Assembly: GCA_026987115.1 (NCBI GenBank)
Contig: JALSNF010000017.1
Location: 1-47,897 of the forward strand
Origin: Desulfurobacteriaceae bacterium
Lineage (GTDB): Bacteria; Aquificota; Aquificia; Desulfurobacteriales; Desulfurobacteriaceae
DNA: 47,897 nt
Direction: 5' to 3'
This document shows, piece by piece, positions 24,752 through 33,686 of this stretch. The notes beneath the pieces are model-generated. The model searched no databases. It saw only the letters and a list, made by a program, of their open reading frames with translations, and was not told the DNA's origin. Within the stretch, counting starts at the first letter, position 1. Each line of letters starts with the position of its first letter. Position numbers and translations under genes: made by a program.

Positions 24752-25682
24752 ATTTTCCTTAATAAAAGAGATTTCTAAAAGGCTTGTCTTTAAAGACAAA
24801 GAGGTGGTAGTAGGAATTGGCGACGATGCAGCAGTAGTAAAGTGTAAAGACGGCTACCAGCTCTTAACAAGCGACGGCCTTACAGAAGGCAGCCACTTTG
24901 TAGATAGCTGGAAGGAGGTTGTTAAGGAGCTCTACTACTACTTGGGAAAGAAACTAGTAAACATCAACGCAAGCGACGTAGCGTCAATGGGAGGAGAGCC
25001 CAAGTTTGGACTCGTAAACTTGGCGCTTAAGGAAAGGTTCAGCAAAGAGAAAGCAATTGAGTTCTACGAAGGTATAAACGAAGCCTCAAAAGAGCTTAAA
25101 GTGTCTGTAGTTGGAGGGAACATTACAAAGTCTCAAAACCTCCTCTTTGACATGTTTTTAGTTGGCAAGAGCTCATCCTTCATGCTCCGTTCAAGGGCAA
25201 AGCCGGGAGAGCTAGTTGCAGTAAGCGGAGAGGTAGGAGATAGTAGAGGAGGGCTGGAGCTCCTTTTACAGGGAAAAAGGAAACCTTGGAAGTTGGTAGA
25301 AAAGTTCCTATCCCCAAAGGCTAGAGTAAGGGAGGGAAGAGAAGTTTTAAAACTAGGCGTAAAGTGTTGCACCGACGTAAGCGACGGGCTCCTTTTTAAC
25401 CTTGGAACGATAGCGGAGAGCTCCGGCGTAAAAATAGAAATTTCTTCTAGTAAAATTCCCATCTCAAGGGAACTAAAAGAGGTCTTTAAAGAAAAAGCTT
25501 TAAACTTTGGACTTTCAGGGGGAGAAGACTACGAGCTTATAATTACATTTCCGGAAAAGTTAATAGGCAAAATAGAGGAACTTGGATTTAAAGTAATAGG
25601 AGAAATAAAAAAGGGGAAAGGGGTATTTGTTGACGGAAAAGAGGTAAAGCCAAGGGGATTTCAGCACTTTAAGGAGGAATAA
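24738..25682 (+). CDS. thiL: Thiamine-monophosphate kinase
   Basis: A 314-residue ThiL, which phosphorylates thiamine monophosphate to the active diphosphate cofactor. It has the GEFSLIKEI opening, VVVGIGDDAAVV (Mg-ATP-binding acidic loop), LLTSDGLTEGSHF, INASDVASMGGEPKFGLV, VVGGNITKS and the C-terminal DVSDGLLFNLG and GLSGGEDYELI motifs of the AIR synthase/PurM-like fold. Length matches E. coli ThiL (325). ATG at 24738 lies inside the preceding gene, and uppP begins directly after its stop. Confidence 0.95.
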   Translation: MRLGEFSLIKEISKRLVFKDKEVVVGIGDDAAVVKCKDGYQLLTSDGLTEGSHFVDSWKEVVKELYYYLGKKLVNINASDVASMGGEPKFGLVNLALKERFSKEKAIEFYEGINEASKELKVSVVGGNITKSQNLLFDMFLVGKSSSFMLRSRAKPGELVAVSGEVGDSRGGLELLLQGKRKPWKLVEKFLSPKARVREGREVLKLGVKCCTDVSDGLLFNLGTIAESSGVKIEISSSKIPISRELKEVFKEKALNFGLSGGEDYELIITFPEKLIGKIEELGFKVIGEIKKGKGVFVDGKEVKPRGFQHFKEE

Positions 25683-26447
25683 ATGAACCTTTTTGACGCA
25701 ACTATCTTAGGCATAGTTGAAGGAATAACAGAATTCTTGCCTATCTCTTCAACGGGACACTTAATACTTACAAGCCACCTATTGGGATTAAAACAGACGG
25801 CTTTTGAAAAGACATTTGAAGTAGCTATACAGCTGGGAGCAATCCTTGCAGTTGTTGTCCTTTACTGGAAAAGAATTACCCACAGCTTAGAGCTCTGGAA
25901 AAAGCTCATAGCTGCCTTTATACCAACCGGGATTTTAGGACTTCTACTTCACAACTACATAGAAAAGCTCTTTAGTCCAAAAGTCGTAAGCCTTTCTCTC
26001 ATAGTAGGAGGCATCGTCTTTATAATCGTAGAACTCCTTTACAGGGAAAAAGAGCACCACATAGAAAACCCCGAAAGTATAAGCTACACAAAAGCGATAG
26101 GAATAGGACTTTTTCAATCTTTGGCAATGGTTCCGGGAACTTCCCGCTCTGGAGCTACGATAATAGGAGGAATGCTCCTTGGTATGAAGAGAGTGGCAGC
26201 AACAGAATTCTCCTTCCTCCTGGCAATACCAACAATGACTGCTGCAACGGGATTTGAAGCTGTAAAGAACCTTAACTCACTGAGAGGGGAAAACTTAATT
26301 GTACTCAGTGTAGGCTTCTTAGTTGCCTTCATATCGGCTCTCATTGCAGTTAAGTGGCTCCTGAATTTTATAAAAAACCACTCATTTATACCTTTTGGGA
26401 TTTATAGGATAATAATAGGAACCCTATTCCTATTCTTGCTTACCTAA
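25683..26447 (+). CDS. uppP: Undecaprenyl-diphosphatase
   Basis: A 254-residue multi-pass inner-membrane enzyme (BacA/UppP) that recycles the lipid carrier undecaprenyl phosphate for peptidoglycan and other envelope polymers and confers some bacitracin tolerance. Both signature regions are present: VEGITEFLPISSTGHLI near the N-terminus, with the catalytic Glu and Ser, and MVPGTSRSGATIIGGM with the catalytic Arg. About seven hydrophobic segments are visible. It starts with ATG immediately after the thiL stop, with AAGGAGG inside the end of thiL. Confidence 0.96.
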   Translation: MNLFDATILGIVEGITEFLPISSTGHLILTSHLLGLKQTAFEKTFEVAIQLGAILAVVVLYWKRITHSLELWKKLIAAFIPTGILGLLLHNYIEKLFSPKVVSLSLIVGGIVFIIVELLYREKEHHIENPESISYTKAIGIGLFQSLAMVPGTSRSGATIIGGMLLGMKRVAATEFSFLLAIPTMTAATGFEAVKNLNSLRGENLIVLSVGFLVAFISALIAVKWLLNFIKNHSFIPFGIYRIIIGTLFLFLLT

Positions 26448-26459
26448 GGGGAGGGAAAA

Positions 26460-27536
26460 GTGCCTAATATGGTTGACTTACTGAAAGAGGTTATTGAAAG
26501 GAAAGGTTCAGACCTACACATAGCACCAGGTAGCCCTCCAAGGGTAAGAGTTCACGGGAAACTTCAAACGTTAACCGAGTACGGAACCTTAAGTGCTAAT
26601 GATACTAAAAGGCTGATATACAGCGTCCTTACGGACGCTCAGAAGAAAAAACTTGAAGAGGAACTTGAAGTTGACTTTTCCTTTGAAGTAAAGAACATAG
26701 GAAGGTTTAGGGGAAACGTTTACTTCCAAAGACAAAGTTTAGCAGGTGCTTTTAGGCTAATACCCTTTAACGTTCCAGACTTTGACACCCTCGGACTTCC
26801 CTCTGTAATAAAGAGCTTTGCTCACAAAGATAAGGGATTGGTCTTAGTCACCGGGCCAACAGGTTCAGGAAAGTCAACCACACTTGCCTCTTTAATAAAG
26901 ATAATTAACGATACCTACCCTTACCACATAATAACCATAGAAGACCCAATAGAGTTTGTTTACGAGCACAACAAGTCTTTAATTACACAAAGGGAAATAG
27001 GAAGCGACACAAAGAGCTTTGCAAGAGCGCTGAGAGCAGCGTTAAGGGAAGACCCAGACGTTATCTTGGTTGGTGAGATGAGGGACCCTGAAACTATAGA
27101 AGCTGCACTTACGGCAGCGGAAACTGGCCACCTTGTCTTCTCCACCTTGCACACAAACTCAACTATAGAGACGATAAACCGTATAGTTGACGTTTTCCCT
27201 GCAGAGAAACAAGCTCAGATAAGGACTCAGCTCTCTTTTGTCTTAGTAGGAACAGTAGCCCAAAAGTTAATTCCAAAAAAGGACGGGAAAGGAAGGGTAG
27301 TTGCCTCAGAAGTTTTCATTCCTACTCCTGCTATTAGGAACCTAATAAGGGAAAATAAACTACATCAAATCTACTCACTAATGCAGACCGGACAGGCATC
27401 AACAGGTATGATAACCATGAACCAAAGCCTTGCTAAACTTGTTTACCAAGGTATAATTGACATTGAAGAAGCAAAGAAGATATCGCCAGACATTAAAGAA
27501 CTTGAAACCCTTATAAGAGCTTACTCTAAGGGGTAG
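26460..27536 (+). CDS. pilT: Type IV pilus twitching motility ATPase
   Basis: A 358-residue PilT, the hexameric ATPase that depolymerises and retracts type IV pili. It has an N-terminal PAS-like domain (SDLHIAPGSPPRVRVHG), Walker A at residues 132-140 (GPTGSGKST), the Asp box in IITIEDPIEFVY, Walker B in DPDVILVGEMRD, a His box (GHLVFSTLHTNS) and the PilT-specific AIRNLIRENK motif, which separates it from PilB. GTG at 26460 follows GGGGAGGG with 4 bp spacing; ATG at 26469 is the alternative. It forms a pair with the pilC gene 1 bp downstream. Confidence 0.95.
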   Translation: MPNMVDLLKEVIERKGSDLHIAPGSPPRVRVHGKLQTLTEYGTLSANDTKRLIYSVLTDAQKKKLEEELEVDFSFEVKNIGRFRGNVYFQRQSLAGAFRLIPFNVPDFDTLGLPSVIKSFAHKDKGLVLVTGPTGSGKSTTLASLIKIINDTYPYHIITIEDPIEFVYEHNKSLITQREIGSDTKSFARALRAALREDPDVILVGEMRDPETIEAALTAAETGHLVFSTLHTNSTIETINRIVDVFPAEKQAQIRTQLSFVLVGTVAQKLIPKKDGKGRVVASEVFIPTPAIRNLIRENKLHQIYSLMQTGQASTGMITMNQSLAKLVYQGIIDIEEAKKISPDIKELETLIRAYSKG

Positions 27537-27537
27537 A

Positions 27538-28752
27538 ATGGCTATATACAAGTACGTTGGAAGGGATGTATTAAACCGTAGAAGGCACGGAGTAGTTGAA
27601 GCGGAAAGTTTAGAGCTTGCAAGAGAAATCCTCTTTAACAAGGGAATTGTTTCTGTAGAGAAGTTAAAGGAACACAAACCCTTTTTTAGTAAGGAGATAA
27701 GTTTTTCGTTCCTTTCAAGGGTTTCTTTAAAAGATGTAGCAATCTTTACAAGACAGCTTTACGCTATGATCCACGCCGGAATTCCGCTGGTTCAAGCCCT
27801 AAGGATAATAAAAGAGCAGGTAAAGAATAAAACTCTAAAACAAATCGTTGAAGACATAGCAGCTTTCATTGAGGGAGGAGGGAAGTTCTCAACGGCACTT
27901 TCAAAGTATAAAGACATATTTGGGGAGCTCTACATCTCAATGATTAGAGCAGCAGAAGAAGCCGGAACGCTAGAGGAAACCTTAAAGAGGCTTGCAGATT
28001 ACCTGGAAAAGATTGAGAAGTTAAGAGGAAAAGTAAAGAGTGCTATGTTCTACCCTGTCTTCGTGCTGATAATAGCTACGCTAATAGTAGCAGGAATCCT
28101 CATCTTCGTTATCCCGACATTTCAAAAACTTTATCAGAGTTTAGGAGGGCAACTTCCTCTCTTAACCGAATTAATTATAAAGGCCAGCCAAATACTAAGA
28201 GATTATGTAGGCTGGGTTTTCCTCTTTTTGGTCCTTTTAATAATCGGATTTATTCAGGGTAGAAGATTTAAAAAGTTTAAATATATAACTGACTATCTCC
28301 TGTTAAAGTTTCCAATTTTCGGAGAGCTAATCTTAAAGTCAAGTATGGCTAACTTTACAAGAACCTTATCTTCTATGGTATCAAGCGGGATAAACATACT
28401 AACCGCACTTCAAATATCGGCCGAAACTGCAAATAATGAGGTTATTAAAGAAGCTATACTGAAAGTTAAAAGCGATGTAGAAAAGGGAATTAGCTTATCT
28501 ACGGCAATGGTGAAGCAGAAGATATTTCCCCCTATGGTAGTAAACATGGCAGCAATAGGAGAGGAGGCTGGTAATTTAGACGAGATGCTCGGTAAGGTTG
28601 CAGACTTTTACGAAGAGGAAGTTGACAGGACAGTTGAAGGCTTAACCTCGCTGATTGAACCGTTAATGATTGTTTTCATTGGAGGAATAATAGGATTCAT
28701 AATTGTCGCCCTATATCTACCAATATTCAAAATCGGCGAGCTTATTAAGTAA
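27538..28752 (+). CDS. pilC: Type IV pilus inner-membrane platform protein
   Basis: A 404-residue PilC/GspF protein, the inner-membrane platform on which PilB and PilT act. It has the family's YKYVGRDVLNRRRHGVVEA opening, two T2SSF helical repeats (each with F-x-R-x-L-x-x-M: FTRQLYAMIHAGIPL and FTRTLSSMVSSGINI), and three hydrophobic segments, around residues 170-195 (VFVLIIATLIVAGILIFVI), 220-240 and near the C-terminus (PLMIVFIGGIIGFIIVALYLP). Full length. It ends the long + strand run and is only 2 bp from the convergent kinase gene. Confidence 0.94.
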   Translation: MAIYKYVGRDVLNRRRHGVVEAESLELAREILFNKGIVSVEKLKEHKPFFSKEISFSFLSRVSLKDVAIFTRQLYAMIHAGIPLVQALRIIKEQVKNKTLKQIVEDIAAFIEGGGKFSTALSKYKDIFGELYISMIRAAEEAGTLEETLKRLADYLEKIEKLRGKVKSAMFYPVFVLIIATLIVAGILIFVIPTFQKLYQSLGGQLPLLTELIIKASQILRDYVGWVFLFLVLLIIGFIQGRRFKKFKYITDYLLLKFPIFGELILKSSMANFTRTLSSMVSSGINILTALQISAETANNEVIKEAILKVKSDVEKGISLSTAMVKQKIFPPMVVNMAAIGEEAGNLDEMLGKVADFYEEEVDRTVEGLTSLIEPLMIVFIGGIIGFIIVALYLPIFKIGELIK

Positions 28753-28754
28753 GC

Positions 28755-30719
28755 TTAAAAGGGAAGTTCAATTACGAAGGTATTTTTGTCCACGGTGTAG
28801 ATTCTCCCGCCGTGGTCTTCTACGATTTTCTTAACTATTGACAGGCCGAGCCCCCAACCTTCCTCCTTGGTAGTAATGTAGGGATTAAAGAGTTTATCTA
28901 TTACCTCTTCAGGAATTCCAGGACCGTTATCTTTAAAGACTATAAAAACCCTGTTGTCTTTGTAGGTAGTTGAAACCTTAACTTCCGTAGCGCCAGCCTC
29001 TATACTGTTTTCAATTAAGTTTATTAAAACTTCTCTAATTAAAACCCTATCCAGGGGAATTTTAGGAATCTCTTCCAGTTCAAAGGAAATTTGAATACGG
29101 GAGAGATAAGGTTCAAGGGAGTCTTTTATTAAGGAGTTTAAATCGGTAAGCCTCTTTTCAGGAAGGGGAAGCCTTGAAAACTTCCTAAACTCGTCTATAA
29201 GCCTTTTTATAACTTCTACTTCTTCCAAAATAGAATTTACGGCTTTTTCTACAACTTCGCCCAAGTTAGGGTTCTTCTTTTTAAACTGTCTCCTTATCCT
29301 CTCTGCACTTAAAGTGATAGGGGTAAGGGGATTTTTTATCTCGTGGGCTATCCTCCTTGCAACCTCTCTCCAAGCTTCGGCCTTTTTCGCTTTAACTATG
29401 TCTGTAATGTCCTCAATTATGAGTATTTTATCTCTTAACTCAGGAGAAGAAATTAGTTCAACGGAGAAAAACTTCTCCCTTCCCTTAATCTCTTCCCTAA
29501 CCTCCGTTTTACTTTTGCCCTTTTCTAAGAGCTCTTTAACCGAAAAGAGAAGGTTGGGATAGAGGGAAAGGAGGTCAAAGATAAAGCTTCCCCTGTTTGA
29601 AGGTTTAAAAGAAAAGAGCTCTTTTGCCCTCCTATTACAGGAAACTATTCTGCCTTCACTATTGAAAGTAATAATTGCAGGCGATATGGAATCTAAAACC
29701 TCCTGAAGGTAGCGTCTATTTTCCTCAAGGTTTTTCTTTAAGCTTCTAAGCTGAGAGACCATACCGTTAAAGGCCTGAATAACGTGTTTAAGCTCATCGG
29801 TAGCATCTTCCTCAGGTATATTTACGCTTAAGTCTCCTTTACTAATGCGGTTGGTAGCCCTGTATAAGGCTTCTATGGGTATTGATATCCTCCTTTCAAA
29901 GTAGCGGGCAAACCAAAGAGCCCCAAAGACTACTGCAACCCCCATAAAGGCAAAGGTTATGGTATATACCGCTTTTATAGGTTTTTGATAGGCAACAAGG
30001 GAGTTATAGTTAGTGTAAAGTTGAAACTGCTTTTTAAGTTCAAGCACCAGTCTCTGGGGTAGTTTCTTTGAAACACAGTAAAAGCTTTTAAACCTTTTTT
30101 TACAGAAGAGAAGCTGAGAAGAGGAGTAGTCAACAAAGAAAACTTTATCTTTTTTTACTTTTAGGAGCTCCTTAACCTTACCTTCTGGGAAAGAGCCCAC
30201 CTTATAAACTCTTTTACCGGCTTTAACTAAGAAACCGTCAAGACCGTAAACCTTTAAAGTGTAGGGATATACCCGTCTCTTGACAGAAAGTTGGTCTAGC
30301 TTCCTCTCCATATCTTTGGAGATAAAGTCTAAAAGGGAGTTTACGGTAGTTTGAGAGGTATCAACTATGCGGCTTACCTGTATCCTTAAAAGTCTATCAA
30401 GCCCTTTGTTTATAACGCCCGTAGCAAAGAAAAGGGAAAAAAGGGCAGGCCCTAAAACTAAAAGCAAGAAAGCAGTAAATATCTTTACTTTTAAGTTGGT
30501 CTTAAAGTGAGGAAAGAAAAAGAGAGCAAGGTTCCTAATAAAGAAAACAAAAGCTACGGTAAGGAGAATCAACAAAAGTGCAAAGAGAAGGTGAAATAGG
30601 GGGTTGTTAAGGTAAAACTCTCCTGCAAGAGAAGAGAGGAAAGAGACTCCAAAGTAGCCTAAAAGGACTATAAATAGAAAGGCAACTAAAGCCGCTAAGA
30701 ATTTCTCTCTACCCTTCAC
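28755..30719 (-). CDS. NtrY-like sensor histidine kinase
   Basis: A 654-residue membrane sensor kinase. Residues 8-30, 40-65 and 80-101 are hydrophobic helices; a periplasmic or extracytoplasmic region (about 105-248) follows; another helix is at 250-271. HAMP spans about 272-330, a PAS domain about 335-445, HisKA contains ARRIAHEIKNPLTPI with phospho-acceptor H459, and the ATPase domain has NLIENSIEAGA, DNGPGIP and GWGLGLSIVKKI. The layout and the HEIKNPLTPI motif are typical of NtrY. No response regulator lies in the window, so its NtrX-like partner must be elsewhere. It overlaps the upstream nnr gene by 11 bp, at the end of a four-gene - strand operon. Confidence 0.9.
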   Translation of the reverse strand: MKGREKFLAALVAFLFIVLLGYFGVSFLSSLAGEFYLNNPLFHLLFALLLILLTVAFVFFIRNLALFFFPHFKTNLKVKIFTAFLLLVLGPALFSLFFATGVINKGLDRLLRIQVSRIVDTSQTTVNSLLDFISKDMERKLDQLSVKRRVYPYTLKVYGLDGFLVKAGKRVYKVGSFPEGKVKELLKVKKDKVFFVDYSSSQLLFCKKRFKSFYCVSKKLPQRLVLELKKQFQLYTNYNSLVAYQKPIKAVYTITFAFMGVAVVFGALWFARYFERRISIPIEALYRATNRISKGDLSVNIPEEDATDELKHVIQAFNGMVSQLRSLKKNLEENRRYLQEVLDSISPAIITFNSEGRIVSCNRRAKELFSFKPSNRGSFIFDLLSLYPNLLFSVKELLEKGKSKTEVREEIKGREKFFSVELISSPELRDKILIIEDITDIVKAKKAEAWREVARRIAHEIKNPLTPITLSAERIRRQFKKKNPNLGEVVEKAVNSILEEVEVIKRLIDEFRKFSRLPLPEKRLTDLNSLIKDSLEPYLSRIQISFELEEIPKIPLDRVLIREVLINLIENSIEAGATEVKVSTTYKDNRVFIVFKDNGPGIPEEVIDKLFNPYITTKEEGWGLGLSIVKKIVEDHGGRIYTVDKNTFVIELPF

Positions 30720-32325
30720 CTACCAGCTCTTTAAGAGAGGTTATAAAGGGATAAGGAGGCTTTTTAAAGGAGCTCTCGTACTCTTTTAATCGGGAGATTG
30801 CCTTAGGAAGGTAGTTTATAAGGTCTGTAGCAACTAAACCCTCTTCTGTTAAATCTTTTGCTGCAAGGTCTCCCGAGAGAGAGTGAAGGAAAACTCCCAG
30901 CTTTGAAGCGTCTTCCCCATCAATTCCCATTCCAAGGAGAGCTCCTATAATACCTGCTAAGACATCACCGGTCCCTGCAGTAGCCATTCCCGGATTGCCC
31001 ATAACGTTTACGTAAGTTTTCCCTTTAGGAGTTGATATAACGGTTCTCCCACTTTTTAAGACCAGATTACAGTTAAAGCTCTTTGCAAATTCTAAGCCAA
31101 CATCGGGAAGAGTAGAGAGTATCTCCTCTTTACTCATAGAGGTAATCCTTGAGAACTCTCCAATGTGGGGAGTTAAAACGACTTCCTGCTCCTTAAGCTT
31201 AAGGAGCTCCAAAGAAGCCGCTAAAGCGTTAATCCCGTCTGCATCAATCACCAAAGGCAAGTTGCACTCTTTAACAAACTCCCTTACAAACTCATAACTC
31301 TCCTCTTGGCTGCCTATTCCGGGACCTATAACCACGGCAGAGAACTTACCCCTCTCTATAACAGAGAGGACTTGAGGGAGGGAATCTATACCAAAGTAGC
31401 CTTTACCCTTATCCTTAACCGGAATACTCATTACTTCCGTAAGCTTAACTTCAAAAACAGAATTTAGAGACTCAGGGACTACAACGCTTACAAGGCCTGC
31501 ACCTGCCTTAAGAGCTCCTTGGGCAGCCATAGCGGGAGCTCCCGTTTTCCCTACAGAACCCCCTATAACTGCAACGTGGCCGTAAGTGTACTTGTGGCTC
31601 ATTACCTCTCTAAAGGGATAGGTAAAAGCGACCTCATCGGCAGTTAAGATAAACCTATCGGGAGCAACGAGATTAGCAACGTCTTCAGGAATTGAAATGT
31701 CAACAATAAAGAGCTCCCCCACGCTATAACAAGCAGGAGGGAACAAGTGGGCCACTTTTGGATAGGCAAAGGTGACGGTATAGTCAGCCTTAACGTGGGG
31801 ACCTATCAAAGAGCCCGAGTCAGAACTTAAACCCGAAGGTATGTCAACGGAAACTACAGGTTTATTAAACCTGTTTATAACCTCAACAACCTCAGCGTAA
31901 AAACCTGAAAGGGGCTTAGAAAGTCCGGTTCCAAAGAGGGCGTCAACTATAAAGTCAGCCTCTCTTCCCAAGTTAAAGAGCTCAAAGAGTTTTTCTTCCC
32001 TATCTACAACGTGAACGGAAATAGGCAGTAAAGAGAGAACCTGTGCGTTTAACTTAGCGTCCCCTTTAAGGGATTCAACAGGAGAGGTTAAAACTACTTC
32101 AACATCGTACCCAAGGTTGTAAAGGTTCCTTGCAACTGCAAGTCCGTCCCCTCCGTTATTCCCTTTGCCACATACAACTAAAGCGGAAGTGCCTTCAAGC
32201 TTCCTATAAATAACCTCGCAAACGCCCCTGGCGGCGTTCTCCATTAAAACTGCTCCAGGTATTCCCAAAACCTCTATGGCGTGCCTGTCAACATCCCTCA
32301 TCTCAGAAGACTTTAAAAGCCTCAC
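30709..32325 (-). CDS. nnr: Bifunctional NAD(P)HX epimerase / ADP-dependent NAD(P)HX dehydratase
   Basis: A 538-residue fusion that repairs hydrated NADH and NADPH, damage that forms faster at high temperature. Residues 1-215 are the epimerase (NnrE/YjeF-N) with MRDVDRHAIEVLGIPG, MENAARG and CGKGNNGGDGLAVARNL. Residues about 225-510 are the ribokinase-like dehydratase (NnrD), with HKYTYGHVAVIGGSVGKTGAP, VIGPGIGS, VIDADGINAL, LTPHIGEFSR and NPGMATAGTGDVLAGIIGAL, the last being the ATP/ADP site. Both halves look complete. It sits 6 bp after def and overlaps the kinase gene by 11 bp. Confidence 0.95.
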   Translation of the reverse strand: MRLLKSSEMRDVDRHAIEVLGIPGAVLMENAARGVCEVIYRKLEGTSALVVCGKGNNGGDGLAVARNLYNLGYDVEVVLTSPVESLKGDAKLNAQVLSLLPISVHVVDREEKLFELFNLGREADFIVDALFGTGLSKPLSGFYAEVVEVINRFNKPVVSVDIPSGLSSDSGSLIGPHVKADYTVTFAYPKVAHLFPPACYSVGELFIVDISIPEDVANLVAPDRFILTADEVAFTYPFREVMSHKYTYGHVAVIGGSVGKTGAPAMAAQGALKAGAGLVSVVVPESLNSVFEVKLTEVMSIPVKDKGKGYFGIDSLPQVLSVIERGKFSAVVIGPGIGSQEESYEFVREFVKECNLPLVIDADGINALAASLELLKLKEQEVVLTPHIGEFSRITSMSKEEILSTLPDVGLEFAKSFNCNLVLKSGRTVISTPKGKTYVNVMGNPGMATAGTGDVLAGIIGALLGMGIDGEDASKLGVFLHSLSGDLAAKDLTEEGLVATDLINYLPKAISRLKEYESSFKKPPYPFITSLKELVGEG

Positions 32326-32331
32326 CTCCCC

Positions 32332-32862
32332 CTACCTCCTTGCCATCTTCCTCTCATAGTTCCTCTTTAACTTCTTATACTTTTCAAGGGCCAACCTCCT
32401 TTGAAGGGGAGAAAGCCTCTCAATAAAAACTATACCGTTAAGGTGGTCAAGCTCGTGCTGGATAGCCCTTGCAAGGAGGCCCTCTGCCTGAAGCTGAAAC
32501 TCTTTACCTTCTAAGTCTTGAGCTTTCACCACGACCTTACTTGCCCTTTTAACCTTTTTCCAAAGTCCGGGAAGGGAAAGGCATCCCTCCTCTGCTACAA
32601 CCTCACCCTCCATATGGATGATTTCAGGGTTAACGAAAACAAGCTTCTCCTGCCCTTCCTTTTCCTTTCCGGCGTTAAGGTCCAGTACAAACACTCTCTT
32701 TAAAACCCCAACCTGGTTAGCAGCAAGACCCACTCCTTTCCTTTTGTACATTGTTTCAAACATATCATCAACAAGCTCTCTAAGTTCAGCGTTAAACTCG
32801 TCAACGGGAAATGCCTCCTTCTTTAAAACTTCGTCCGGGTAAATTCTAATTTCTCTTTCCAT
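32332..32862 (-). CDS. def: Peptide deformylase
   Basis: A 176-residue metallo-hydrolase removing the formyl group from N-terminal methionine. All three motifs are present: GVGLAANQVGV (residues 43-53), EEGCLSLPG with metal ligand C94, and QHELDHLNG with H136, E137 and H140. Start ATG at 32862 follows AGGGGGA. The REIRIYPDEVLKKEAFPV opening is conserved, so the 40-bp overlap with the preceding gene's 3' end is real rather than a mis-called start. Confidence 0.97.
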   Translation of the reverse strand: MEREIRIYPDEVLKKEAFPVDEFNAELRELVDDMFETMYKRKGVGLAANQVGVLKRVFVLDLNAGKEKEGQEKLVFVNPEIIHMEGEVVAEEGCLSLPGLWKKVKRASKVVVKAQDLEGKEFQLQAEGLLARAIQHELDHLNGIVFIERLSPLQRRLALEKYKKLKRNYERKMARR

Positions 32863-33623
32863 TTAGTCCCCCTTAAGAAATTCAAACTCTCTTTCACATC
32901 ATCTACGCTTTTATTTTCAAGATTTAATATAAGGCCAGAGGGAATCTCGTTAAAGTAAGATTCTATTAAACTAAACAGATAGCCAAAGTTAAAGCTCCCC
33001 TTTCCACAGGGAAGGTGAGAATCTTGACTACCTAAGTTATCGTGAAGGTGAAACTCGTAAAGTTTTGAAGAGAGGGAGCTAAACCAGTCGCTTAAAGGGA
33101 TTTGGGAAAAGATGTTAAAGTGGCCAACGTCAAAGCAGAAGCCGAAATTATCAGGCAGTCTTTCCAGAAAGGAAAGTATTACCTTGAAGTCCCTGTCAAA
33201 GACGTTTTCAAGGGCTACTTTCCCCTTAAACTCCTCTCCGACTATCAGGAAAGTTTCAAGAGCTCTTTTAAACCAGTTTTCGTATATTGGTTCCACCTTT
33301 TGGGGAATATAACCAGTATGGAAAACTACAACCTCTGCCTCAAGGACTTTAGCCGCAGAAACTGCCTGTAAGAACCTTTTCCTGGTTATATCTAGCAGGT
33401 AAGGTTCGGTTGCACCGGGGTTTAAGTCCATAAAGGGAGCGTGAACAGTTATAGGGAGGCCATTGGTAAGTTTCTTTATAAGGCCAAAATCTTTAAAGGT
33501 GAAAGAGTCTAATACTTCGCCTGTTAACTGGAGCTCCACCCCTAAACCTAAAGAGACGAGCTTTTCAACTGTGTTTAAGTCTTTTAAAAGCTCCCTTGCA
33601 GGAACGTGGGCAACCAACTTCAT
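32823..33623 (-). CDS. Xylose isomerase-like/AP endonuclease 2-type TIM-barrel protein
   Basis: A 266-residue protein with the sugar phosphate isomerase/AP endonuclease fold. Visible barrel motifs are LPITVHAPFMDLNPG, VVVFHTGYIP, VALENVFDRD (metal-binding Glu), FGFCFDVGHFNIF (Asp and His) and YEFHLHDNLGSQDSHLPCGKG. Together they supply the typical His/Glu/Asp metal site of this fold. Substrate cannot be told: it may be a sugar isomerase or epimerase, or an endonuclease IV relative. It is the first gene of the - strand operon with def, nnr and the kinase. ATG start after GAGGAAG. Confidence 0.75.
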   Translation of the reverse strand: MKLVAHVPARELLKDLNTVEKLVSLGLGVELQLTGEVLDSFTFKDFGLIKKLTNGLPITVHAPFMDLNPGATEPYLLDITRKRFLQAVSAAKVLEAEVVVFHTGYIPQKVEPIYENWFKRALETFLIVGEEFKGKVALENVFDRDFKVILSFLERLPDNFGFCFDVGHFNIFSQIPLSDWFSSLSSKLYEFHLHDNLGSQDSHLPCGKGSFNFGYLFSLIESYFNEIPSGLILNLENKSVDDVKESLNFLRGTKWKEKLEFTRTKF

Positions 33624-33686
33624 AACTTCCTCAACAATCGTAAAATTGGAATATTTAGATTGATTTAAAAGTAAACTGGAGGCTAA

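Noticed and set aside
28750-28757. Bidirectional terminator between pilC and the kinase gene
   Set aside because: Only 2 bp separate the stops and I see no stem-loop with a T run here or at other convergent junctions (36338/36340, 40704-40719, 46081-46084).
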